From: Chryseobacterium gleum | GTDB lineage: Bacteria; Bacteroidota; Bacteroidia; Flavobacteriales_D; Crocinitomicaceae | Direction: 5' to 3' | DNA: 7,811 nt | NCBI GenBank assembly: GCA_943326825.2 | Contig: CALPUT020000104.1 | Span: 1-7,811, forward strand | Part shown: piece after piece, positions 1-5,612 of the stretch | Layout: the number at the start of each line of letters is the position of its first letter | How positions within the stretch are numbered: position 1 is the first letter of the stretch | The notes under the pieces: generated by a model | The model's database searches: none | Seen by the model: the letters and a program-made list of their open reading frames with translations, nothing else | Told to the model about the DNA's origin: nothing | Program-made: the position numbers and the translations under genes

Positions 1-1304
1 AAATATTTCTCATATTCATTTGTATTCACTTTTGCTTTTAAGTCATGCAACAAGTTGAAAATACCAAAAAAGGTTCTATTGATATATAGAAAATGTTTAG
101 AACCTCTATTACCATTGATTTTTCTGAGTTGTGTGTCTTTTGCAAAACTATCACCTAAATTTGCAATTTTAGAGAAGAATAATTCATCTGAAAAATCAAA
201 GACATCATTTTGAAGAGGTAATGTAAACAGACTTAATAATTCATGAAACATTTTTTTTAAGAATTGAACTGTTTCGTTATTATCGTTTTCATTTAATATT
301 TCTAATTCATATAATTTCTTCTCAAAAATCGTTGGATTATTCAATGTGTCATTTGAAGCAAGCTCAAAATAAGGGAAGTAAAATTCATCTGGAATATTCT
401 TAATACAACCAAAATCAATGGCAATTAAATTAGTTTCATTATCAATTAAAAAATTCCCTGGATGAGGATCGGCATGAACTTGTCTTAAGCAATGAATTTG
501 AAACATGTAAAAATCCCATAAAGCTTGACCAATTTTATTGCCTTTTTCTTTATTTGTATTGAAAGTTGTAAACTCAGACAAATGTTTACCTTCAATCCAA
601 CTCATTGTCAAAATTTTGGAGGAAGAAAGTTCTGGATAATATGTTGGAAATTTTAAATCCATAATATGACTGCAAGCAGAAGAAATTTCAATACTTTGTT
701 TTAATTCTAAGTTATAATCTGTTTCTTCAATCAATTTACTTTCCACTTCTTGAAAATATTTGTCTGATTCTTTTCCTTTCAAGTTAAACATTCGAATCGC
801 AAATGGTTTGACTAGTGCTAAGTCTGAACTAATACTTTCCGATACTCCAGGATATTGAATCTTTACTGCTAATTTTTGATTGTCTTTAGTTGCTAAATGA
901 ACCTGACCAATACTTGCTGCATTTATAGCTTCAGGACTGAAGGTGTCAAAAATTTCTTCTGGAAATTGACCTAAATATTTCTTGAAGGTTTTCCTTACTA
1001 AAGGAGCAGATAATGGAGGAACTGAAAATTGAGAAAGTGAAAATTTATCGACATATGCTTTGGGCATGATATTCTTGTCCATGCTTAGCATTTGTGCGAC
1101 TTTTAATGCGCTTCCTTTTAGATTTTTAAGTCCATCATAAATGTCCTCTGCATTATTTTCATTGAGTTTATCTTTACTCAAGTTAGGATGAATGATTTTC
1201 TCGCCGTAATATGAAATATAATTACCACCGACTTTTAAACCTGTTTTAACTAATTGACTTGCTCTTTCTATTTTGCTCGTTGGTATTTTGTCGATCGTTT
1301 TCAT
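1..1304 (-). CDS. AarF/ABC1/UbiB-family atypical protein kinase (partial, C-terminus beyond the left edge)
   Basis: This is an ABC1 (UbiB/AarF/COQ8) atypical kinase-like protein. It has 434 visible codons and no stop before the window edge; the family is usually around 430-550 residues, so probably little is missing. From the ATG at 1304 I see the N-terminal family motif as KVAQ at residues 68-71 (usually KxGQ), the Ala-rich loop NAASIGQVH at 128-136 in place of a glycine loop, the presumed ATP-binding Lys148 in AVKIQYPGV, the catalytic-loop signature HADPHPGNF from 277, and the DFG metal-binding motif at 297-299. The kinase core therefore looks intact. Relatives support ubiquinone biosynthesis or lipid-linked functions and often act as ATPases. 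The substrate here is unknown, and flavobacteria make menaquinone, so a ubiquinone role should not be assumed. It starts 5 nt after the TetR-like gene ends, so the two are very likely co-transcribed. Confidence 0.93.
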   Translation of the reverse strand, partial: MKTIDKIPTSKIERASQLVKTGLKVGGNYISYYGEKIIHPNLSKDKLNENNAEDIYDGLKNLKGSALKVAQMLSMDKNIMPKAYVDKFSLSQFSVPPLSAPLVRKTFKKYLGQFPEEIFDTFSPEAINAASIGQVHLATKDNQKLAVKIQYPGVSESISSDLALVKPFAIRMFNLKGKESDKYFQEVESKLIEETDYNLELKQSIEISSACSHIMDLKFPTYYPELSSSKILTMSWIEGKHLSEFTTFNTNKEKGNKIGQALWDFYMFQIHCLRQVHADPHPGNFLIDNETNLIAIDFGCIKNIPDEFYFPYFELASNDTLNNPTIFEKKLYELEILNENDNNETVQFLKKMFHELLSLFTLPLQNDVFDFSDELFFSKIANLGDSFAKDTQLRKINGNRGSKHFLYINRTFFGIFNLLHDLKAKVNTNEYEKY

Positions 1305-1309
1305 CAGCC

Positions 1310-1969
1310 TTACATTTTTTCTTTGTATAAAAATTTAGCTAAATCAAATAAACTTTCAATTGGTTTTTGGTCCATTAAAAGTGAGGAAGTCGTGATTGAT
1401 TTTTCAATCAGAATGTCAGTTTTTTCAAAATTAGGAGAAGTGTCGTCCATCCAAAATTTAAGGGTAAAAATAAATTGTAGCCAAACTCCTTCACTCATTA
1501 CTGGTGATGCATAGTTTGCTATTTTATCATTTTTGAAAGGAGTTTCAATGTTTTCCTCAATAAATTGTTTGAACGATTTTCGAAATTCTTTCAATTGCAT
1601 TAAATTGTTCAATTGATTTTTATCTGATTCTAAAGCGAAGAGAATATAGCTTCTATTTAAAGTGAAGATTTCAAATAGTGAAAAGTAAAAAGTCAATAAT
1701 TTTTCTTTCTGACTAAATGTTGTAAAAGCTGAATTTTCCTGCACAACATGTTGAACATTTTCTAAAAATTTAATCCAAATTCTCTGTTTCAATGATTTAA
1801 TAGATCCAAAATAAGTATAGAACAATGGTTCATCAATTTTATATTTTTTACAAAATGAAAATACATTTAATGGTTCTTGATTATTCTCTAAAACCTCAGA
1901 CATATAAATTGAGATGATAGAATTTTCATCATGTTTGATATCTGATTTTATTTTTTCAACTTTAGCCAT
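1310..1969 (-). CDS. TetR-like transcriptional regulator
   Basis: This is a 219-residue protein from the preferred ATG at 1969. Its N-terminal part fits a TetR-type DNA-binding domain: the stretch at about residues 34-65 (PLNVFSFCKKYKIDEPLFYT onward, then YFGSIKSLKQRIW) matches the usual pattern of helix-turn-helix, a (L/F)YxYF motif, then an S-x-x-x-L helix. The rest is helical and aromatic-rich, like the ligand-binding domains of Bacteroidota TetR-like proteins that I recall beside AarF-family kinases. An in-frame ATG at 2038 would add 23 residues. I reject it because that extension is basic and unlike a TetR start, and because it would put a perfect palindrome and a promoter-like box (1992-1999) inside the gene. 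The gene lies 5 nt ahead of the AarF-family kinase, which it probably controls along with itself. The ligand is unknown. Confidence 0.82.
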   Translation of the reverse strand: MAKVEKIKSDIKHDENSIISIYMSEVLENNQEPLNVFSFCKKYKIDEPLFYTYFGSIKSLKQRIWIKFLENVQHVVQENSAFTTFSQKEKLLTFYFSLFEIFTLNRSYILFALESDKNQLNNLMQLKEFRKSFKQFIEENIETPFKNDKIANYASPVMSEGVWLQFIFTLKFWMDDTSPNFEKTDILIEKSITTSSLLMDQKPIESLFDLAKFLYKEKM

Positions 1970-1991
1970 CGTCTGATATTTTTTGTTTGTA

Positions 1992-1999
1992 TAAAAGTA
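1992..1999 (-). promoter_or_regulatory. Candidate -7 box for the TetR-like/AarF unit
   Basis: The minus strand reads TACTTTTA here, one mismatch from the Bacteroidota -7 consensus TAnnTTTG. It would place the transcription start near 1988 and give a leader of about 19 nt before the ATG at 1969. No good TTG lies at the -33 position, which falls inside the palindrome at 2008-2037. This is a plausible but weak promoter, supported mainly by its position. Confidence 0.4.
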
Positions 2000-2007
2000 C
2001 GGAACTT

Positions 2008-2037
2008 TGTTTAATAAAAATGCTTTTTTATTAAACA
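2008..2037. promoter_or_regulatory. Perfect 13-bp inverted repeat, candidate operator of the TetR-like regulator
   Basis: Arms TGTTTAATAAAAA (2008-2020) and TTTTTATTAAACA (2025-2037) are exact reverse complements separated by TGCT, giving a 30-bp dyad. It ends 38 bp upstream of the preferred regulator start and covers the -33 region of the candidate promoter at 1992-1999, where a bound repressor would block transcription. TetR-family operators are typically palindromes of about 15-30 bp, so size and place both fit autoregulation; that it binds this regulator is inference. A further GTTTAAT half-site occurs at 2108-2114 before the divergent gene. An AT-rich hairpin with another role cannot be excluded. 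Confidence 0.6.
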
Positions 2038-2077
2038 TTTTATTTCTATTTAATTATATTCCAATATTTAGTGTTAT

Positions 2078-2085
2078 TACTTTTG
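2078..2085 (+). promoter_or_regulatory. Candidate -7 box for the divergent membrane-protein gene
   Basis: TACTTTTG matches the Bacteroidota -7 consensus TAnnTTTG exactly and would give a start near 2089 and a leader of about 54 nt. There is no TTG 19 nt upstream. A competing weaker box, TAACTTTA at 2131-2138, would start transcription almost at the ATG. The sequence alone does not decide between them. Confidence 0.35.
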
Positions 2086-2142
2086 AAACTATAATTCTCA
2101 ATAAAAGGTTTAATTTTTCGGACTTTTGTATAACTTTACGTT

Positions 2143-2709
2143 ATGAAATGGTTAAGTGAGCGTATTAGTTTTGATGAAGATAAACAGAAAGTGACTTTTG
2201 TTATTTATCCGGAAAAGAATGGGTTGATTAGATCCTTAATGGGTGCATGGTTTGGAATGTGGCTAGCAATAGGTGGAACAATTATCTGGTCTTTAATTGC
2301 TTTAAAATTTACTCAACAAGAAACAGTATTTTTATATGTTTTTATTGCTTTCTGGTTTTATTACGCTTTGAAAGTTGGTCGTTCTTTTTTCTGGATACTT
2401 TGGGGAAAAGAATTAATTAAGATTAATGAGACTTCTTTTACGTATAAAAGGTCAATCAAAAATTACGGAAAGGCAACTCCTTATTATTTAGAAAATATCA
2501 AAAAAGTAAGGATCTTTCAACCAAAAGATAAATCATTGCAATCGGTTTGGGAAGCATCTCCATGGGTAAGAGGAGGAGAAAGAATTGAATTCGATTACAT
2601 GGGTAAAGTGATTCGTTTGGGTAGAAAATTAGAAGAAAAAGAATTGAAATTATTCTTCAACTTGATAAATAAAAAGCTGGAAGAAAAATTAAGAAAAATC
2701 AAGTCTTAA
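2143..2709 (+). CDS. Two-span membrane protein of unknown function
   Basis: I do not recognise a named family for this 188-residue protein. Residues 1-30 are polar and probably cytoplasmic. Two hydrophobic, Trp/Phe-rich segments follow at about 32-54 (from LMGAWFGMWLAIGG) and 60-86 (from ETVFLYVFIAFWFYY). The C-terminal roughly 100 residues are soluble, with alternating strand-like segments and a final charged helix (LEEKELKLFFNLINKKLEEK). Two membrane spans followed by a small beta-rich domain with a closing helix resembles small bacterial PH-like membrane proteins, but this is only a shape argument. The last 10 residues are very Lys-rich. It is divergent from the TetR-like gene and convergent with the DUF2795 gene. 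The ATG at 2143 is the first in frame and gives a sensible N-terminus. Confidence 0.8.
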   Translation: MKWLSERISFDEDKQKVTFVIYPEKNGLIRSLMGAWFGMWLAIGGTIIWSLIALKFTQQETVFLYVFIAFWFYYALKVGRSFFWILWGKELIKINETSFTYKRSIKNYGKATPYYLENIKKVRIFQPKDKSLQSVWEASPWVRGGERIEFDYMGKVIRLGRKLEEKELKLFFNLINKKLEEKLRKIKS

Positions 2710-2726
2710 TAACAAGTTGATTTTTT
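2694..2726 (+). terminator. Possible weak hairpin terminator overlapping the stop codon
   Basis: AAAAATCAA (2694-2702) pairs with TTGATTTTT (2717-2725). Inside it, CTT (2705-2707) can pair with AAG (2714-2716) around an AATAAC loop, with GT bulged. The run of six T at 2721-2726 forms part of the stem and tail. The stem is mostly A-T, so it may be inefficient; the stronger hairpin at 2872-2898 lies further downstream. Confidence 0.35.
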
Positions 2727-2815
2727 CAGAAGATGTTCAATTAAACGTAAATAGATTAGCTAAAAGTTTTTTTGTGATACTGAATACATCCAGAGACTAA
2801 ATTGAATTCATAATA

Positions 2816-2874
2816 TTTTTTTGTCAGACTGATTAGTTATAGGAACGAAAACATATCTAAGGCTGACAAAAAAA
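2816..2874. repeat. Inverted repeat with perfect 12-bp arms in the convergent intergenic region
   Basis: TTTTTTTGTCAG (2816-2827) and CTGACAAAAAAA (2863-2874) are exact reverse complements with a 35-nt loop. The right arm lies in the A-run that encodes the U-tract of the adjacent minus-strand terminator. It could be a second termination or 3'-end structure, or a remnant of a small element. No target duplication or coding sequence is seen between the arms. Confidence 0.5.
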
Positions 2875-2898
2875 AGCTACCCAATCAGGATAGCTTTT
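2868..2898 (-). terminator. Intrinsic terminator of the DUF2795 gene, possibly bidirectional
   Basis: On the minus strand, AAAAGCTATCC (2898-2888) pairs with GGGTAGCTTTT (2882-2872) as an 11-bp stem with one G-U wobble and a TGATT loop. The T-run continues to 2868, giving eight T in all. It starts 6 nt after the stop codon at 2904. Read on the plus strand, the same hairpin is followed by AATTTTTAAT, so it may also stop transcripts from the convergent membrane-protein gene. Confidence 0.85.
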
Positions 2899-2903
2899 AA
2901 TTT

Positions 2904-3125
2904 TTAATATTCGTCTTCGTTAAAAAGAAAATCTTCTCTTGAAGGATAATCTGGCCAAATATCTTCGATGCTTTCGTAAATATCGCCTTCATCTTCTAAG
3001 TCTTGTAAATTTTCTACAACTTCCAATGGAGCACCTGCTCTAATAGCGAAATCGATTAACTCATCCTTAGCAGCTGGCCAAGGTGCGTCTTCCAAATATG
3101 ATGCTAGTTCTAATGTCCAATACAT
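2904..3125 (-). CDS. DUF2795 family small acidic protein
   Basis: This complete 73-residue protein matches the DUF2795 proteins common in Bacteroidota, recognisable from MYWTLELASYLEDAPWPA at the start and a conserved acidic tail (WPDYPSREDFLFNEDEY). It holds 22 Asp/Glu against 3 Lys/Arg, so it is very acidic, and it contains no signal peptide or membrane segment. The family's function is not established to my knowledge; a protein- or nucleic-acid-binding role is conceivable but not shown by the sequence. The ATG at 3125 is preceded by AAGGA (3132-3128), rather close to the start, and by a perfect promoter, and the gene is closed by a strong terminator. It is therefore a stand-alone, probably well-expressed transcription unit. 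Confidence 0.93.
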   Translation of the reverse strand: MYWTLELASYLEDAPWPAAKDELIDFAIRAGAPLEVVENLQDLEDEGDIYESIEDIWPDYPSREDFLFNEDEY

Positions 3126-3154
3126 TTTCCTTAGTTTTTAAATTTAATTTCTCG

Positions 3155-3185
3155 CAAAAGTAACTTTATTTTCATAACATCCAAA
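3155..3185 (-). promoter_or_regulatory. Consensus Bacteroidota promoter of the DUF2795 gene
   Basis: The minus strand reads TTTG (3185-3182), exactly 19 nt, then TACTTTTG (3162-3155). This is a full match to the TTG-N19-TAnnTTTG promoter of the Bacteroidota housekeeping sigma factor. The expected start is near 3151, giving a 26-nt leader with AAGGA before the ATG. It is the best promoter in the window and supports the phylum assignment. Confidence 0.8.
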
Positions 3186-3265
3186 TGAATGTTGATAAAG
3201 TTTGATTTTTTTTAATAATTCCTTAATGAAAAGCGATCTGTTTATGTTTCTAATCAACTGATGAC

Positions 3266-3814
3266 TTACATTCTAGGGTGCCAAGGTTGTTCCGTAGCTT
3301 TTAAATCTTGTGTTAATTTTCTTGATAAAACAAACAGGTAATCACTTAATCTATTCACATATTTAAAAACTTGTTCATTGACATATTCATTTTCATGTAA
3401 GGCAACAATTACACGTTCAGCTCTTCTACAGATACATCTTGCAACATGACAAAAAGAAACAGTTGTGTGGCCACCTGGTAAAACGAAGAATTTCATTTCT
3501 GGAAGTGTTTCATCCATTTCGTCCATGCTATTTTCTAAAAAAGTGATATCGCTTTCAAGAAGATCAGGAATTTTCATTGAAGATTTTTCTGGATCAGCAG
3601 CAAGACTAGACCCAATTGTAAAAAGGCGATCTTGAATTTCAATTAATTGTGTTTTGTATTTCTCATCAATTTCTTGATCTCGAATAATACCTATATATGA
3701 ATTTAATTCATCAATTGTTCCGTAAGCTTCAATGCGAATAGAACTTTTTAAGACACGTGTCCCTCCAATTAATTGAGTTGTGCCTGTGTCCCCTTTTTTT
3801 GTGTATACTTTCAT
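3266..3814 (-). CDS. pduO: PduO-type ATP:cob(I)alamin adenosyltransferase
   Basis: This cytoplasmic enzyme transfers the 5'-deoxyadenosyl group of ATP to cob(I)alamin or cobinamide, making adenosylcobalamin, the cofactor of enzymes such as methylmalonyl-CoA mutase and class II ribonucleotide reductase. The 182 residues fit the family's usual length. I see the N-terminal ATP-binding motif TKKGDTGTT (residues 5-13) followed by Gly and Thr in IGGTRV, the conserved YGTIDELNSYIG (31-42), the HVARCICRRAERVIVAL segment typical of the trimeric PduO fold, and the closing VNRLSDYLFVLSRK. All key motifs look intact. Its ATG overlaps the stop codon of the upstream cyclase gene (TAATG), so it is probably translated from the same message. 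I see no separate promoter and no cobalamin riboswitch in front of it. Confidence 0.95.
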   Translation of the reverse strand: MKVYTKKGDTGTTQLIGGTRVLKSSIRIEAYGTIDELNSYIGIIRDQEIDEKYKTQLIEIQDRLFTIGSSLAADPEKSSMKIPDLLESDITFLENSMDEMDETLPEMKFFVLPGGHTTVSFCHVARCICRRAERVIVALHENEYVNEQVFKYVNRLSDYLFVLSRKLTQDLKATEQPWHPRM

Positions 3815-5511
3815 TATATTGTTGAAGATAATCTATTTAATTGATTTTTTAATTCTTGAATTCGCAATACTTTTCCATGTAGACGAATGTTTTTAGCTGT
3901 TTCTGTAAAAAAGCGATGTTTGCCTTCTAAATAATTTAATTGATATTCAATCCATTCTTTGTCAGTCATTATAGTTCCATAATTCGCCATTTCAGTTCTT
4001 AGTCTATTGGCTACTGAATAATAATCAGCTCTTCCAAAATAATCATGATCAGCATCACTCATAATTTTTTGAAGTAATGTTTTCTTTGGCTTGTTATGAT
4101 TAGTGGACCGAATAATTGAAATAATTTCTGAAATTATATCTTCATTGTATCCAAATTTAGTTAAATGAATACTTGCTAAATTTGCCGCAAATTCTTCATT
4201 GTCCTTATTTGTTAGAATAAATCCTGCATCATGATATAGTGCTGCTGTTTGTAGAATGATAATTTCATTTTCGTTTAAACCCTCCAGTTTTGCATATCTT
4301 GTAACTGATTTTTCAACATTTAATGTGTGAGATAAATCATGATAAGCAACTTCATCAGGTAATGATGCTTTTAAAATGTTAAGTATGTTTTTACGCATGT
4401 GAATAAAATCAATTTGACTTAATTCACACATAGCAAGTATCTCTGGAGAAGCTAATTTTCCTTCTTTATAAAAACTATGTTCAATTTTCAATTGTTCCAT
4501 GAAAAACATTTCAATATGTCCTCCACGTTTTTTAATTTCAATATTACCTCTCGAATTAATTATAAAATACGCTTTTATTTGATCTGCAATTGTCGAAGTT
4601 ATACTTATAGTGTTAGGAGATGCACTATTTTCTGCTCGAGAAGCAATATTTACAGTGTCTCCCCAGACATCAAAACTGAATTTTTTTGTTCCTATAATGC
4701 CTGCAACTAATGGGCCTTGATGAATACCTATTCTGATTTCCCAAAAATCTTGTTTCATTGCTGTGGCAACAGCTTTTTCGTTGATCATGAAATCTCGAAT
4801 TTCTAAAGCTGCTAAACAAGCTCTTATTGCAGGCTCTTTATTGTTTTCAGTGACTCCTCCTAATACCATGAATGAGTCACCAATTGTTTTGATTTTTTCT
4901 AAATTATATCTTCCTATAATTTCATCAAAATGAGTAAAATAATGCTCTAATTTTCTCAATAATTGCATTGGTTTTACCTTACTAGCTTTTTGAGAAAAAT
5001 TAACGAAATCTGTAAACAATACCACACCATTTTCAACACGTTTTGGTGAGAATTTGCCATTTGTATTTAAATCATCAAGCACATTTTGAGGGAAAATATT
5101 ACTTAATAATTGCCCAATGCGTTGATCCTTATAAAATAAAGCTTTGTAAACTTCTATTTTAGAGACAATTAAATTAGGGTTGAACGGTTTTGTAATAAAA
5201 TCAATGGCTCCTTCATGCAATCCTTTAATCATTCTTGAGCCTGAATAGATGTCTTTCGAAATAACAATAATGTAAATACTCTTTATAATACTTATTTCTT
5301 TTATTTGACGGAAAACATCAAATCCAGGAAAAGAAGGACAATCTATGTTAATTAGTAAAATTCCAATTTCTTTTTTACTTAGAATCGGAATTGCATCATT
5401 GAAAGTATGAACGGATAGGATATTATTTCCACCACCACCAAGAATTCCTTTTAAACCCTTTTGGCTTTTGTCATCCTCATCTATGATCAGTAAATTGATA
5501 AAACGCTCCAT
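3814..5511 (-). CDS. Receiver - class III adenylate cyclase - HD domain fusion protein
   Basis: This is a 565-residue cytoplasmic signalling protein, numbered from the ATG at 5511. Residues 2-125 form a response-regulator receiver domain: acidic pair D11/E12, switch Ser85 and Lys108-Pro109 are kept, but the phosphoacceptor position holds Asn55. Residues about 155-340 form a class III nucleotide cyclase: metal ligands D168 (LFTDF) and D212 (KTIGD), adenine-specificity residues K208 and D281 (FDVWGD), and transition-state residues N288 and R292 (TVNIASR). This set predicts ATP as substrate. Residues about 375-545 form an HD hydrolase domain: H391/H395 (YHDLSH), H427-D428 (ALYHDAGF) and D486/D488 (SDADHD). 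A cyclase joined to an HD domain could both make a cyclic nucleotide and hydrolyse a phosphoester. No membrane segment is seen. A TTG three codons earlier (5520) is a possible alternative start. It overlaps pduO by one base. Confidence 0.93.
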   Translation of the reverse strand: MERFINLLIIDEDDKSQKGLKGILGGGGNNILSVHTFNDAIPILSKKEIGILLINIDCPSFPGFDVFRQIKEISIIKSIYIIVISKDIYSGSRMIKGLHEGAIDFITKPFNPNLIVSKIEVYKALFYKDQRIGQLLSNIFPQNVLDDLNTNGKFSPKRVENGVVLFTDFVNFSQKASKVKPMQLLRKLEHYFTHFDEIIGRYNLEKIKTIGDSFMVLGGVTENNKEPAIRACLAALEIRDFMINEKAVATAMKQDFWEIRIGIHQGPLVAGIIGTKKFSFDVWGDTVNIASRAENSASPNTISITSTIADQIKAYFIINSRGNIEIKKRGGHIEMFFMEQLKIEHSFYKEGKLASPEILAMCELSQIDFIHMRKNILNILKASLPDEVAYHDLSHTLNVEKSVTRYAKLEGLNENEIIILQTAALYHDAGFILTNKDNEEFAANLASIHLTKFGYNEDIISEIISIIRSTNHNKPKKTLLQKIMSDADHDYFGRADYYSVANRLRTEMANYGTIMTDKEWIEYQLNYLEGKHRFFTETAKNIRLHGKVLRIQELKNQLNRLSSTI

Positions 5512-5581
5512 AACTTTCAAATAATATTGAAAAATAATGATAATTGTTTATCGGAAGATTGATTTATCACAAAAAATAGAA

Positions 5582-5612
5582 AAGAAATTAATCTAAATAT
5601 TTCAATTTCTTA
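5582..5612 (-). terminator. Weak hairpin at the end of the peptidase gene, possible attenuator
   Basis: On the minus strand, AAGAAATT (5612-5605) can pair with AATTTCTT (5589-5582) across a 15-nt loop that contains the TGA stop, followed by TTCTATTTTTT. The stem is short and AT-rich, so it may only lower read-through into the cyclase gene, or do nothing. No clear promoter lies in the 90 nt between the two genes. Confidence 0.25.

Noticed and set aside
1254..1514. Open frame of 86 codons on the plus strand
   Set aside because: It lies across the junction of the well-supported minus-strand AarF-family and TetR-like genes, and its translation looks like no protein family.
1970..2038. N-terminal extension of the TetR-like protein from the ATG at 2038
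   Set aside because: The extra 23 residues are basic and aromatic, unlike family starts, and cover a promoter-like box and a perfect palindrome.
3815..3900. Cobalamin riboswitch controlling pduO
   Set aside because: The upstream DNA is coding for the HD domain and the genes overlap, leaving no leader for a riboswitch.
4477..4710. Open frame of 77 codons on the plus strand
   Set aside because: It is fully antisense to the cyclase domain, which has intact catalytic motifs; its Ser/Cys/Phe/Asn-rich translation is typical of a shadow frame.
3814..5511. Anti-phage cyclic-nucleotide (Pycsar-like) system
   Set aside because: A class III cyclase is present, but the neighbours are housekeeping genes and no cyclic-nucleotide-sensing effector gene is next to it.
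5512..5520. TTG start adding three residues to the cyclase protein
   Set aside because: An in-frame ATG follows at 5511 right before the first receiver strand; no evidence favours TTG.
5570..5578. Promoter-like TATTTTTTG before the cyclase gene
   Set aside because: It has one base too many for TAnnTTTG, so it is not a proper -7 box.
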